Below the pieces are notes generated by a model. That model worked only from the letters and a program-made list of their open reading frames with translations, did not search any database and was not told the origin of the DNA. Shown piece by piece: positions 9,390 through 18,773 of a stretch of 64,000 nt of DNA. Every line of letters begins with the position of its first letter. Position 1 is the first letter of the stretch. The position numbers and the translations under genes are program-made. Source of the stretch: Mycobacterium ostraviense (lineage in GTDB: Bacteria > Actinomycetota > Actinomycetes > Mycobacteriales > Mycobacteriaceae); NCBI RefSeq assembly GCF_002705925.1, contig NZ_NKRE01000001.1:4542931-4606930 (forward strand), in the 5' to 3' direction.

Positions 9390-9397
9390 CCGGATTA

Positions 9398-9441
9398 CCG
9401 ACGCCCGAACTGTGCAAGCCGGTGCACAGGCCGGGCGTCGG
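9398..9441 (+). terminator. compound hairpin after rpmE
   Basis: A perfect 10-bp stem, CCGACGCCCG (9398-9407) with CGGGCGTCGG (9432-9441), encloses a second 5-bp stem TGTGC/GCACA (9411-9415 with 9424-9428). It starts 8 bases past the rpmE stop. There is no run of T after it, as is common for mycobacterial terminators, so it may terminate weakly or protect the mRNA 3' end. A further hairpin, CCCGCA/TGCGGG, lies at 9468-9485. Confidence 0.65.
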
Positions 9442-9581
9442 TTCGTGTTGCTGACTGGCCGGTTCTTCCCGCAAGCTCATGCGGGTACACGCCAGGTCCG
9501 GCAAAGCGGGAAGACTCCCCGCGAACTACCCGGCCCGCAATCGTCGCCGGGTGCACGGTGACAGCTGGCAGGAGGTGTGAC

Positions 9582-10655
9582 ATGACGCAACCGGTGCACA
9601 CGATCGACGTCCTGCTGGCCGAGCACGCCGACCTCGAGCGTGCGCTCTCTGATCCGGAATTGCACAGCAACCCCGGTGCGGCGCGCAAGGCGGGACGCCG
9701 ATTTGCGTTGCTTGCGCCGATCGTCGCCACTCACCGCAAACTGATAGCCGCCCGCGAAGACCTGGAAACCGCGCGCGAGTTGGCCGCCTCCGACGACTCG
9801 TTCGTAGCAGAGGCCGCCGAATTGGAGGCTCGGGTCGCCGAACTGGATGCCCAACTCACCGACATGCTGGCGCCGCGCGACCCGCATGATTCCGACGACA
9901 TCGTGCTCGAAGTCAAATCCGGTGAGGGAGGCGAGGAGTCGGCGCTGTTCGCCGCCGACCTGGCCAGGATGTACATCCGCTACGCGGAGCGGCACGGCTG
10001 GACCGTGACCGTACTGGATGAGACCACCTCGGATCTGGGCGGTTACAAGGACGCCACGCTGGCAATCGCGAGCAAGGGTGATTCAGTCGACGGCGTGTGG
10101 TCGAGAATGAAGTTCGAGGGTGGAGTACACCGGGTACAACGGGTCCCGGTGACCGAATCCCAAGGGCGCGTACACACTTCGGCGGCCGGGGTGCTGGTCT
10201 ACCCGGAACCCGAAGAAGTGGGCGAAGTCCAGATCGACGAGTCGGATTTGCGCATCGACGTCTACCGCTCCTCGGGCAAGGGCGGCCAAGGGGTCAACAC
10301 CACCGACTCCGCGGTGCGGATCACCCACCTACCCACCGGAATCGTCGTCACCTGCCAAAACGAACGATCTCAGCTGCAGAACAAGACTCGTGCGTTGCAG
10401 GTGCTGGCCGCCCGGCTGCAGGCGATGGCCGAGGAGCAAGCGCTGGCCGACGCGTCTGCGGATCGGGCCAGCCAGATCCGCACGGTGGACCGCAGCGAAC
10501 GCATTCGCACCTACAACTTCCCGGAGAACCGGATCACCGATCACCGAATAGGTTACAAGGCATACAATCTCGATCAGGTTCTGGACGGCGATCTGGATGC
10601 GCTGTTCGACGCACTGGCTGCCGCAGACAAGCAGGCTCGGTTACAGCAGTCATGA
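9582..10655 (+). CDS. prfA: peptide chain release factor 1
   Basis: Release factor reading UAA and UAG. The 357-aa product has the class I layout: coiled N-terminal domain, the GGQ catalytic loop in SSGKGGQGVNTT (Gly234-Gly235-Gln236), and the C-terminal RIRTYNFPENRITDHRIGYK. The ATG at 9582 has AGGAGG seven bases before it, and MTQPVHTIDVLL matches the family start, which decides against the longer frame from 9558. It overlaps prmC by 4 bp, pairing the factor with the enzyme that methylates its GGQ glutamine. Confidence 0.96.
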   Translation: MTQPVHTIDVLLAEHADLERALSDPELHSNPGAARKAGRRFALLAPIVATHRKLIAAREDLETARELAASDDSFVAEAAELEARVAELDAQLTDMLAPRDPHDSDDIVLEVKSGEGGEESALFAADLARMYIRYAERHGWTVTVLDETTSDLGGYKDATLAIASKGDSVDGVWSRMKFEGGVHRVQRVPVTESQGRVHTSAAGVLVYPEPEEVGEVQIDESDLRIDVYRSSGKGGQGVNTTDSAVRITHLPTGIVVTCQNERSQLQNKTRALQVLAARLQAMAEEQALADASADRASQIRTVDRSERIRTYNFPENRITDHRIGYKAYNLDQVLDGDLDALFDALAAADKQARLQQS

Positions 10656-11500
10656 CCTCGCTGCGCCACGCGATCGACTCGGCTGCGGCCCTACTGGCCG
10701 AAGCCGGGATCGACTCCGCGCGTTGGGATGCCGAGCAGTTGGCCGCTCATCTGACGGGCACCGAGCGCGGTTTGCTTGCCCTGCTCGACCATGCCCCCGG
10801 TGCTGAGTTCTTCGCGCAATACCACGACATCGTCGCCGCGCGGTCGCGGCGGGTGCCGCTGCAGCATCTCCTCGGGACGGTGTCGTTCGGCCCGGTGGAG
10901 CTGCGTGTCGGCCCGGGCGTGTTCATACCGCGTCCCGAGACCGAGGCGATGTTGGAGTGGGCCACCGCGCAACCGCTTCCGCGGCGAGCAGTCATCGTCG
11001 ACCTGTGCACCGGTTCCGGCGCACTGGCGGTCGCACTGGGCCGGCACCGGCCGGCCGCGCGAATCATCGGTGTCGACGACTCCGCGGCGGCCTTGGAATA
11101 CGCCCGCCGTAACACCGAGGGCAGCAACGTCGAACTGATCCGAGCCGACGTCACCACACCCGGCTTGCGGCCCGACCTCGACCGCCGGGTCGACCTGGTC
11201 ATCGCCAACCCGCCCTATGTTCCGGACAATGCCACTGTGGAACCCGAAGTAGCCCAACATGATCCGCAGCACGCCGTGTTCGGCGGCCCGGACGGGATGG
11301 CGGTGATTACCCACGTCGTACGGCTGGCCGGACGCTGGCTGCGTCCCGGCGGCCTGTTGGCTGTCGAGCATGACGACACCACTTCCGGATTGACCGTCGA
11401 ATTCATCAGCACTACAGGCCTTTTCGAGAGCATCGTGGCACGCAAAGACCTGGCCGGACGGCCCCGGTTCGTGACGGCCGGCAGGCGGGAAGCGTCATGA
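10652..11500 (+). CDS. prmC: peptide chain release factor N5-glutamine methyltransferase
   Basis: SAM-dependent methyltransferase that methylates the glutamine of the GGQ motif in release factors. The 282-aa product has an N-terminal helical domain, the SAM-binding motif VDLCTGSGALAVALG and the catalytic NPPYVP (Asn186), which binds the substrate glutamine amide. The start ATG overlaps the prfA stop (ATGA). It was historically annotated hemK, a name from a mistaken haem role. The stop overlaps the next start (ATGA), so at least three genes are in one transcript. Confidence 0.95.
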   Translation: MTSLRHAIDSAAALLAEAGIDSARWDAEQLAAHLTGTERGLLALLDHAPGAEFFAQYHDIVAARSRRVPLQHLLGTVSFGPVELRVGPGVFIPRPETEAMLEWATAQPLPRRAVIVDLCTGSGALAVALGRHRPAARIIGVDDSAAALEYARRNTEGSNVELIRADVTTPGLRPDLDRRVDLVIANPPYVPDNATVEPEVAQHDPQHAVFGGPDGMAVITHVVRLAGRWLRPGGLLAVEHDDTTSGLTVEFISTTGLFESIVARKDLAGRPRFVTAGRREAS

Positions 11501-12156
11501 CGCCCGCCGAGCTATTCAACTGTGCCGACCCCGGCCAGCGCTCCAACGGAATCAGCGCTGCGGTTGCGGCGCTCAAGGCGGGCCGGCTGGTTGTCATGCC
11601 GACGGACACGGTCTACGGAGTCGCCGCCGACGCCTTCGACCGCACCGCAGTCGACGCGCTGCTCGCGGCGAAAGGGCGTGGGCGCGATATGCCGGTGGGG
11701 GTACTGGTCGGCTCCTGGCACACGATCGAGGGACTGGTCTATTCGGTGCCGCCCGGGGCGCGCGAGCTGATTCGCGCATTCTGGCCCGGAGCGCTGAGCC
11801 TGGTCGTGGTGCAAGCACCATCGCTGCAGTGGGATCTCGGCGATGCGCGCGGCACCGTGATGCTGCGGATGCCGCTACACCCGGTCGCCATCGAATTGTT
11901 GCGTGAGGCGGGGCCGCTCGCGGTGTCCAGCGCCAACGTCTCGGGCCAACCGGCGGCGGTGGACGCCGACGACGCGCGCCGCCAGCTCGGCGACCGCGTC
12001 GACGTCTATCTCGACGGGGGGCCGTCCGCAAGACAGGCCGCCTCGACGATCGTCGACCTGACCGGAGCCTCCCCGCGCATTCTGCGGCCGGGCCCGGTGA
12101 CCGCGGAACGGATCGCCGAAGTTCTCGGGGTGGACGTTGCGACGTTGAGCGCCTAG
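11497..12156 (+). CDS. threonylcarbamoyl-AMP synthase (Sua5/YciO/YrdC family)
   Basis: Makes threonylcarbamoyl-AMP from threonine, bicarbonate and ATP for the t6A37 modification of ANN-decoding tRNAs. The 219-aa product is a single YrdC domain with GRLVVMPTDTVYGVAADAF, the basic KGRGRDMPV loop and SSANVSGQPA, all nucleotide- or substrate-site motifs of the family. It lacks the extra Sua5 C-terminal domain, so it is TsaC-like. It overlaps prmC by 4 bp. Confidence 0.9.
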   Translation: MTPAELFNCADPGQRSNGISAAVAALKAGRLVVMPTDTVYGVAADAFDRTAVDALLAAKGRGRDMPVGVLVGSWHTIEGLVYSVPPGARELIRAFWPGALSLVVVQAPSLQWDLGDARGTVMLRMPLHPVAIELLREAGPLAVSSANVSGQPAAVDADDARRQLGDRVDVYLDGGPSARQAASTIVDLTGASPRILRPGPVTAERIAEVLGVDVATLSA

Positions 12157-12206
12157 GACCGCCTGGGCCCGCTGGTTGTTCAGGTCTCGGGTCAAGTACG
12201 GTCTCG

Positions 12207-13400
12207 ATGGTGTCCAGCGATGTGGCCAGCCTTGCCGGTGGTTTGCTCGCACTTTCTGTACGCAGCGCCGGTGTCCCGCTGCGTGAGCTCGCCCTGGTGG
12301 GACTGACCGCAGCGATCGTCACCTATTTCGCGACGGGGCCGGTTCGGGTGCTGGCGACCCGACTGGGCGCCGTCGCCTACCCGCGCGAGAGAGACGTGCA
12401 CGTGACGCCGACCCCCAGGATGGGGGGACTGGCGATGTTCCTCGGCGTCGTCGCCGCCGTTTTCCTCGCTTCCCAGCTTCCCGCCCTTACCCGGGGGTTC
12501 GTCTATTCCACCGGCATGCCCGCAGTGCTCGTCGCAGGTGCTGTCATCATGGGGATCGGCCTGATCGACGACCGCTGGGGACTTGACGCGTTGACCAAGT
12601 TCGCCGGTCAGATCACCGCCGCCAGTGTGCTGGTCACCATGGGAGTGGCATGGAGTGTCCTCTACATCCCGCTGGGTGGCGTCGGAACCATCGTGCTGGA
12701 CCAAGCGTCCTCGATCCTGCTCACGCTGGCGTTGACCGTGTCGATCGTCAACGCGATGAACTTTGTCGACGGCCTGGACGGGCTGGCGGCCGGGCTCGGC
12801 CTCATCACGGCGCTGGCCATCTGCATGTTCTCGGTGGGCCTGCTCCGCGACCACGGTGGTGACGTGCTGTTCTATCCGCCTGCGGTGATCTCGGTGGTGC
12901 TTGCCGGGGCATGCCTCGGCTTTCTGCCGCACAACTTTCACCGGGCCAAGATCTTCATGGGTGATTCCGGTTCCATGCTGATCGGGCTGATGCTGGCTGC
13001 CGCCTCCACCACCGCGGCCGGCCCGATCTCGCAGAACGCCTACGGCGCTCGCGACGTGTTTGCTCTGCTGTCACCGTTTCTGCTCGTGGTGGCCGTCATG
13101 TTCGTGCCGATGCTGGACCTGCTGCTGGCGATCGTTCGGCGTACCCGTGCGGGCCGCAGCGCGTTCAGTCCGGACAAGATGCACCTGCACCACCGCCTGC
13201 TGCAGATCGGTCATTCTCATCGCCGGGTGGTGCTGCTGATTTACCTATGGGTGGGCATCGTTGCGTTCGGCGCGGCGAGCACGATCTTCTTCGACCCACG
13301 CCACACCGCGGCGGTGATGCTGGGCGCGATCGTCATCGCCGGCATCGCGACGGCGATCCCGCTGTTGCGCCGCCGCGACGACTTCTACGACGATGAGTAG
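12207..13400 (+). CDS. wecA: decaprenyl-phosphate N-acetylglucosaminyl-1-phosphate transferase
   Basis: Integral membrane enzyme that moves GlcNAc-1-phosphate from UDP-GlcNAc to decaprenyl phosphate, the first step of the arabinogalactan linker unit in mycobacteria. The 397-aa product has about eleven hydrophobic segments. Family motifs are IDDRWGLD (Asp121-Asp122), NFVDGLDGLAAG, MGDSGSMLIG and the cytoplasmic HLHHRLLQIGHSHR. It precedes the ATP synthase cluster but is separated from it by a 227-bp gap with its own promoter. Confidence 0.93.
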   Translation: MVSSDVASLAGGLLALSVRSAGVPLRELALVGLTAAIVTYFATGPVRVLATRLGAVAYPRERDVHVTPTPRMGGLAMFLGVVAAVFLASQLPALTRGFVYSTGMPAVLVAGAVIMGIGLIDDRWGLDALTKFAGQITAASVLVTMGVAWSVLYIPLGGVGTIVLDQASSILLTLALTVSIVNAMNFVDGLDGLAAGLGLITALAICMFSVGLLRDHGGDVLFYPPAVISVVLAGACLGFLPHNFHRAKIFMGDSGSMLIGLMLAAASTTAAGPISQNAYGARDVFALLSPFLLVVAVMFVPMLDLLLAIVRRTRAGRSAFSPDKMHLHHRLLQIGHSHRRVVLLIYLWVGIVAFGAASTIFFDPRHTAAVMLGAIVIAGIATAIPLLRRRDDFYDDE

Positions 13401-13408
13401 TAGTGCCG

Positions 13409-13437
13409 TTGACCTTGTGGTACGGTGCAGCTAGAAC
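13409..13437 (+). promoter_or_regulatory. predicted sigma-A promoter of the ATP synthase cluster
   Basis: TTGACC (13409-13414), a 17-base spacer, then TAGAAC (13432-13437) is close to the mycobacterial housekeeping consensus. Transcription would start near 13444, about 185 bases before the first gene of the cluster, leaving a long 5' leader. No other equally good match is visible in the 227-bp gap. Confidence 0.65.
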
Positions 13438-13627
13438 CCCGCAAAGAATCTCGCGGGCTGCCGGCCAACCGGCCTGTCGGATGCGTATCCGACCACGCCG
13501 ATCGACGACCGACACAGGGAGCTACCCCTTGGGTGATTCCACCGCAACCCTTGCGATACGCTCGGCGGGCCACCGCTCAGTCGATCGGTCGGTTTCCGCT
13601 CCGTCTACCCGGGATTGAGGTGCTGCA

Positions 13628-14104
13628 GTGACGACACCAGCGCAGGACGCGCCGTTGGTGTTTCCCTCTGTTGCTTTCCGCCCGGTTCGCTTGTTGGCCA
13701 TCAGCGTTGTACTGACCGCGGCGGCGATGCTCGTCACCGGTTTGGGCGGGCACCTGATGGTCGGGGTGTTCTTGGGTGTCGGCCTGCTGTTGGGTTTGCT
13801 CAACGCCCTCTTGGTCCGGCGCTCGGTCGAGTCGATCACGGCACGAGAGCATCCGCTGAAGAGCTCGATGGCCCTCAACTCCGCGTCGAGGCTGGCGATC
13901 ATCACCGTTCTCGGGCTGATTGTGGCCTACATTTTCCGGCCCGCTGGGTTGGGGGTGGTGTTCGGGCTCGCGCTCTTCCAGGTGTTGCTGGTGGCAGCGA
14001 CCGCACTGCCGGTCTGGAAGAAGCTCCGCGCCGGAGCGGGCTCAGAAGGCGGTGTATTGACGGCATCTGAAGGGACGGAAGTGAGGAGCCCCAGCGATGA
14101 CTGA
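13628..14104 (+). CDS. AtpI-like small membrane protein
   Basis: 158-aa protein with four hydrophobic segments (around residues 22-40, 44-62, 85-105 and 108-125) and a hydrophilic C-terminus. Position and topology match the AtpI/uncI family at the head of atp operons, thought to help assemble the c ring. GTG start; a 15-bp-long puzzle does not arise because the C-terminus overlaps atpB by 8 bp. Sequence similarity among AtpI proteins is low, so the call rests partly on context. Confidence 0.8.
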   Translation: MTTPAQDAPLVFPSVAFRPVRLLAISVVLTAAAMLVTGLGGHLMVGVFLGVGLLLGLLNALLVRRSVESITAREHPLKSSMALNSASRLAIITVLGLIVAYIFRPAGLGVVFGLALFQVLLVAATALPVWKKLRAGAGSEGGVLTASEGTEVRSPSDD

Positions 14105-14846
14105 GTCGATCCTGGCCGCTCAGATCGAGGTCGGCGAGCACCACACCGCCACCTGGCTCGGTATGACAGTGAACACCGACACCGTTCTTTCGACGGCCAT
14201 CGCCGCGGTGATCGTCATCGCGCTGGCGTTCTACCTGCGCTCGAAAGTCACGTCGACGGATGTGCCGGGCGGTGTGCAGTTGTTCTTCGAGGCCATCACC
14301 ATCCAGATGCGCAATCAGGTCGAAGGCGCCATCGGTATGCGGATCGCACCGTTCGTGTTGCCGCTGGCGGTCACCATTTTCGTGTTCATCCTGATCTCCA
14401 ACTGGCTCTCCGTTCTCCCGTTGCAGTACACCGACAAGAACGGGCAGACCACCGAGTTGCTCAAACCGGCCGCTGCCGACATCAACTACGTGCTGGCGCT
14501 GGCACTGTTCGTGTTCTTCTGCTACCACGCGGCCGGCATCTGGCGCCGGGGTATCGTCGGGCACCCGATCAAGCTGCTCAAGGGGCATGTGGCGATCCTC
14601 GCGCCGATCAACGTCGTCGAAGAGCTCGCCAAGCCGATCTCGTTGTCGCTCCGTCTTTTCGGCAACATCTTCGCCGGCGGCATCCTGGTCGCGCTGATCG
14701 CACTGTTTCCGCCGTATGTCATGTGGCTGCCTAATGCGATCTGGAAATCGTTCGACTTGTTCGTCGGCGCCATCCAGGCGTTCATTTTCGCCCTGCTGAC
14801 AATCCTGTACTTCAGCCAAGCAATGGAGCTTGAGGAACACCACTAA
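14097..14846 (+). CDS. atpB: ATP synthase Fo subunit a
   Basis: Subunit a holds the two proton half-channels against the c ring. The 249-aa product is strongly hydrophobic with at least five membrane spans. The conserved helix near residues 175-205 contains [20 protein letters not shown], with the essential arginine in SLRLFGN that faces the c-ring carboxylate. It overlaps the AtpI-like gene by 8 bp. A clear AGGAGG precedes atpE 59 bases later. Confidence 0.96.
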
Positions 14847-14905
14847 GACATACCGCTACCGAAACCTGGTCAACCGCAACCAGAGTCACCAAGGAGGATA
14901 AAGGA

Positions 14906-15151
<246 letters not shown>

Positions 15152-15161
15152 TTCGGCTGTG

Positions 15162-15686
15162 ATGGGTGACCTGAACTCGATTGTTCTGGCCGCTGGCCAG
15201 GCAGCGGCGGGGGCGGAAGAAGGCGGCAAGAACCAAAACTTCCTCGTTCCCAACGGCACCTTTTTCTTCGTGCTGGCCATCTTCCTGGTGGTGCTCGGCG
15301 TCATCGGCACTTTCGTCGTGCCGCCGATCCTCAAGGTATTGCGGGAACGTGACGCCATGGTGGCCAAGACACTGGCCGACAGCAAGAAGGCGGCCGAGCA
15401 GTTCGCCGCTGCCCAGGCCGACTACGAAGAAGCCATGAGGAAAGCCCGAGTCCAGGCGTCGTCCTACCGCGACGATGCGCGAGCCGAAGGTCGTAAGGCC
15501 GTCGAAGACGCGCGCGCCCGTGCCGAACAAGAAGTGGCATCGACGTTGCAAACGGCCAACGAGCAACTGAAGCGCGAGAGGGACGCGGTGGAACTGGATC
15601 TACGCGCCAATGTGGGCACGATGTCGGCGACGCTGGCCAGTCGGATCCTGGGCGTCGACGTAACCTCCTCGGCCGCAACGAGGTAG
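15162..15686 (+). CDS. atpF: ATP synthase Fo subunit b
   Basis: Peripheral-stalk subunit. The 174-aa product has one N-terminal membrane helix (about residues 30-52) and then a long charged helix of the coiled-coil type. The frame is open from 15018 within atpE, but MGDLNSIVLAAGQ at 15162 fits the family; a GTG at 15159 is an alternative. Mycobacteria have a second b-like arm fused to delta in the next gene, so this chain probably pairs with that one. Confidence 0.94.
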   Translation: MGDLNSIVLAAGQAAAGAEEGGKNQNFLVPNGTFFFVLAIFLVVLGVIGTFVVPPILKVLRERDAMVAKTLADSKKAAEQFAAAQADYEEAMRKARVQASSYRDDARAEGRKAVEDARARAEQEVASTLQTANEQLKRERDAVELDLRANVGTMSATLASRILGVDVTSSAATR

Positions 15687-15692
15687 TCAATC

Positions 15693-17033
15693 ATGTCGAC
15701 ATTCATCGGACAGCTGGTCGGGTTCGCGGCCATCGTGTTTCTGGTGTGGCGTTATGTTGTGCCGCCCGTGCGGCGCCTGATGGGTGCCCGGCAGCAGACC
15801 GTGCGCCAGCAGTTGGCTGATTCGGCCGCTGCGGCCGACCGGCTGACCGAGTCGACGACGGCGCACAGCAAGGCAGTGGAAGCCGCCGCCGCGGAGGCCG
15901 AACGGGTGGTCGAAGAGGCCAAGACGGACGCCACGCGCATCACCGAACAAATGCGGGCCCAGGCCGAGGTCGAGGCCGAACGCATCAAGGTCCAGGGCGG
16001 TCGTCAGGTCGAGCTGCTCCGCACCCAGTTGACCCGTCAGCTGCGCCTGGAGCTCGGCCACGAATCCGTACGCCAGGCAGGGGAGCTGGTTCGCAACTAC
16101 GTTGCCGAGCCGGCCCAGCGGTCTGCCACGGTCGACCGCTTCCTGGACGAGCTCGACGCTATGGCGCCGGCGGCGGCGGAAGTCGAATATCCGGTCGCCG
16201 CAAAGATGCGATCGGCCAGCCGACGGGCGCTGCAAAGCCTGGTCGACAAATTCGGCACGCTCGCCCAGGGGCTCGACAATGATGGGTTGTCAACCCTCGC
16301 CGACGAGCTGGTGTCAGTTGCCAAGTTGCTCGATCGGGAAATCGTCGTCACGCGCTATCTCACCGTGCCGGCCGAAGACGCCACACCCAGGGTCCGGCTG
16401 CTGGAGCGGCTGGTCTCCGGCAAGGTCGGTAATGCCGCTCTCGAGGTATTGCGGGCAGCCGTTTCGGAGCGGTGGTCGGCGAACTCCGATTTGATCGACG
16501 CCATCGAGCACGTGTCGCGGCAAGCCCTTTTGGAAATCGCCGAACGTGAGGGTCAGGTCGACGAAGTCGAAGACCAATTGTTCCGGTTCTCGCGCATCCT
16601 CGATGCACAGCCGCGACTTTCCATCTTGCTCGGCGATTACGCCGCTGCTCCCGAAGGCCGTATCCGGTTGTTGCGCAATGTACTCGACCGCGCAAGCAGC
16701 AGCGTGAACCCGATCGCGCTCTCGTTGTTGTCCCAGACGGTCGAACTCTTGAGGGGTCGGCCGGCCGAAGACGCGGTACTGCTGCTCGCCGAAGTTGCGG
16801 TGGCTCGTCGCGGTGAAGTCGTCGCGCAAGTCAGTGCGGCGGACGACCTCAGCGACGCGCAGCGCAACCGGGTGACGGACGTGCTGAGCCGCATCTACGG
16901 TCACCCCGTCACCGTGCAGCTGCAGATCGACCCCGAACTGCTCGGCGGCCTGTCCATCGCGGTCGGTGATGAGGTGATTGACGGTACGCTCTCGTCTCGT
17001 TTGGCCGCCGCCGAGGCTCAGCTACCCGACTAA
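15693..17033 (+). CDS. atpH: ATP synthase fused b-delta subunit
   Basis: 446-aa fusion characteristic of mycobacteria. An N-terminal membrane helix (residues 5-22) leads into a b-type coiled coil (to about 165), a linker, and a C-terminal delta (OSCP) domain from about 265, ending in the family's GDEVIDGTLSSRLAA. It forms the second arm of the peripheral stalk and caps the F1 head. Start 6 bp after atpF. Confidence 0.95.
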   Translation: MSTFIGQLVGFAAIVFLVWRYVVPPVRRLMGARQQTVRQQLADSAAAADRLTESTTAHSKAVEAAAAEAERVVEEAKTDATRITEQMRAQAEVEAERIKVQGGRQVELLRTQLTRQLRLELGHESVRQAGELVRNYVAEPAQRSATVDRFLDELDAMAPAAAEVEYPVAAKMRSASRRALQSLVDKFGTLAQGLDNDGLSTLADELVSVAKLLDREIVVTRYLTVPAEDATPRVRLLERLVSGKVGNAALEVLRAAVSERWSANSDLIDAIEHVSRQALLEIAEREGQVDEVEDQLFRFSRILDAQPRLSILLGDYAAAPEGRIRLLRNVLDRASSSVNPIALSLLSQTVELLRGRPAEDAVLLLAEVAVARRGEVVAQVSAADDLSDAQRNRVTDVLSRIYGHPVTVQLQIDPELLGGLSIAVGDEVIDGTLSSRLAAAEAQLPD

Positions 17034-17102
17034 AGACCTAAAGACGAAGCCCGACCGAACCCGAACTAGTCAGCACCATCCGAAGTAGGAAGACGAAAAG
17101 CC

Positions 17103-18767
17103 ATGGCCGAGTTGACAATCTCCGCTGATGACATTCAGAGCGCGATCGAAGAGTACGTAGGCTCCTTCACCTCGGACACCGCCCGCGAGGAGGTCGGCAC
17201 CGTGGTGGATGCCGGCGACGGGATCGCACACGTCGAAGGTTTGCCCTCGGTGATGACCCAGGAGCTGCTCGAGTTCCCGGGCGGGGTCCTCGGCGTGGCC
17301 CTCAACCTCGACGAACACAACGTCGGCGCGGTGATCCTCGGTGACTTCGAGAACATCGAGGAAGGCCAACAGGTCAAGCGCACCGGCGAAGTCCTGTCGG
17401 TCCCCGTCGGCGACGCGTTCTTGGGTCGGGTAGTCAACCCGCTCGGCCAGCCGATCGACGGGCGCGGAGACATCGACGCCGAGACTCGGCGGGCGCTGGA
17501 GCTTCAGGCCCCGTCGGTGGTGCAGCGGCAAGGCGTCAAGGAGCCGCTGCAGACCGGTATCAAGGCCATCGACGCGATGACCCCGATCGGCCGCGGGCAG
17601 CGCCAGCTGATCATCGGCGACCGCAAGACGGGCAAGACCGCGGTGTGCGTCGACACCATCCTCAATCAGCGGCAGAACTGGGAGTCCGGCGACGAGAAGA
17701 AGCAGGTGCGCTGCGTCTACGTGGCCATCGGGCAGAAAGGCACCACCATCGCCGCCGTCCGGCGCGCCTTGGAAGAGGGCGGCGCCATGGATTACACCAC
17801 CATCGTCGCGGCGCCGGCGTCGGATTCGGCCGGCTTCAAATGGCTTGCGCCCTATACGGGTTCGGCCATCGCCCAGCACTGGATGTACGATGGCAAGCAC
17901 GTGCTGATCGTCTTCGACGACCTGACCAAGCAGGCCGAGGCATATCGGGCGATCTCGCTGCTGCTGCGGCGCCCGCCCGGCCGCGAAGCCTATCCGGGTG
18001 ACGTGTTCTACCTGCATTCGCGGCTCCTGGAGCGCTGCGCGAAACTGTCCGACGACCTCGGTGGCGGCTCGCTGACCGGTCTGCCGATCATCGAGACCAA
18101 GGCCAACGACATTTCGGCCTACATCCCGACGAACGTCATCTCGATCACCGACGGGCAGTGTTTCCTGGAGACCGACCTGTTCAACCAGGGTGTCCGGCCG
18201 GCCATCAACGTCGGTGTGTCGGTGTCCCGCGTCGGCGGCGCCGCACAGATCAAGGCGATGAAAGAAGTGGCCGGTTCGTTGCGGCTGGACCTTTCGCAGT
18301 ACCGCGAGTTGGAAGCCTTTGCTGCTTTTGCCTCGGACCTGGATGCCACCTCGAAGGCCCAGCTGGACCGTGGCGCCCGACTGGTCGAGCTGCTCAAGCA
18401 GCCCCAGTACCAGCCGATGCCGGTGGAGGAGCAGGTCGTCTCCATCTTCTTGGGCACGGGAGGTCATCTGGACTCGGTTCCGGTCGAAGATGTCCGGCGC
18501 TTCGAAACCGAACTGCTGGACCACATTCGGGCCTCCGAAGAGACGTTGTTGAGCACAATCCGCGACACCCAGAAGCTGACCGAGGAGACCGAAAAGGCGC
18601 TGACCGACGTCATCAACCACTTCAAGAAGGGTTTCGCGGCCTCGACCGGTGAATCGGTGGTACCCGACGAGCATGTCGAGGCCATGGATGAGGAAGAGCT
18701 GGAAAAGGAATCGGTGAAGGTCAAGAAGCCCAAGGCCGAGAAGAGGCAAAAGAAAGAGAAGAAGTAG
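17103..18767 (+). CDS. atpA: ATP synthase F1 subunit alpha
   Basis: 554-aa regulatory nucleotide-binding subunit. The Walker A motif is GDRKTGKTAV, and the family signature PAINVGVSVSRVGG is present. After the canonical C-terminus there is an extension of over 30 residues, Glu/Lys-rich and ending KKEKK, which is specific to mycobacteria and known to suppress ATP hydrolysis. ATG start with a purine-rich GAAGACGAAAAG stretch before it. Confidence 0.97.
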   Translation: MAELTISADDIQSAIEEYVGSFTSDTAREEVGTVVDAGDGIAHVEGLPSVMTQELLEFPGGVLGVALNLDEHNVGAVILGDFENIEEGQQVKRTGEVLSVPVGDAFLGRVVNPLGQPIDGRGDIDAETRRALELQAPSVVQRQGVKEPLQTGIKAIDAMTPIGRGQRQLIIGDRKTGKTAVCVDTILNQRQNWESGDEKKQVRCVYVAIGQKGTTIAAVRRALEEGGAMDYTTIVAAPASDSAGFKWLAPYTGSAIAQHWMYDGKHVLIVFDDLTKQAEAYRAISLLLRRPPGREAYPGDVFYLHSRLLERCAKLSDDLGGGSLTGLPIIETKANDISAYIPTNVISITDGQCFLETDLFNQGVRPAINVGVSVSRVGGAAQIKAMKEVAGSLRLDLSQYRELEAFAAFASDLDATSKAQLDRGARLVELLKQPQYQPMPVEEQVVSIFLGTGGHLDSVPVEDVRRFETELLDHIRASEETLLSTIRDTQKLTEETEKALTDVINHFKKGFAASTGESVVPDEHVEAMDEEELEKESVKVKKPKAEKRQKKEKK

Positions 18768-18773
18768 CGCGCA

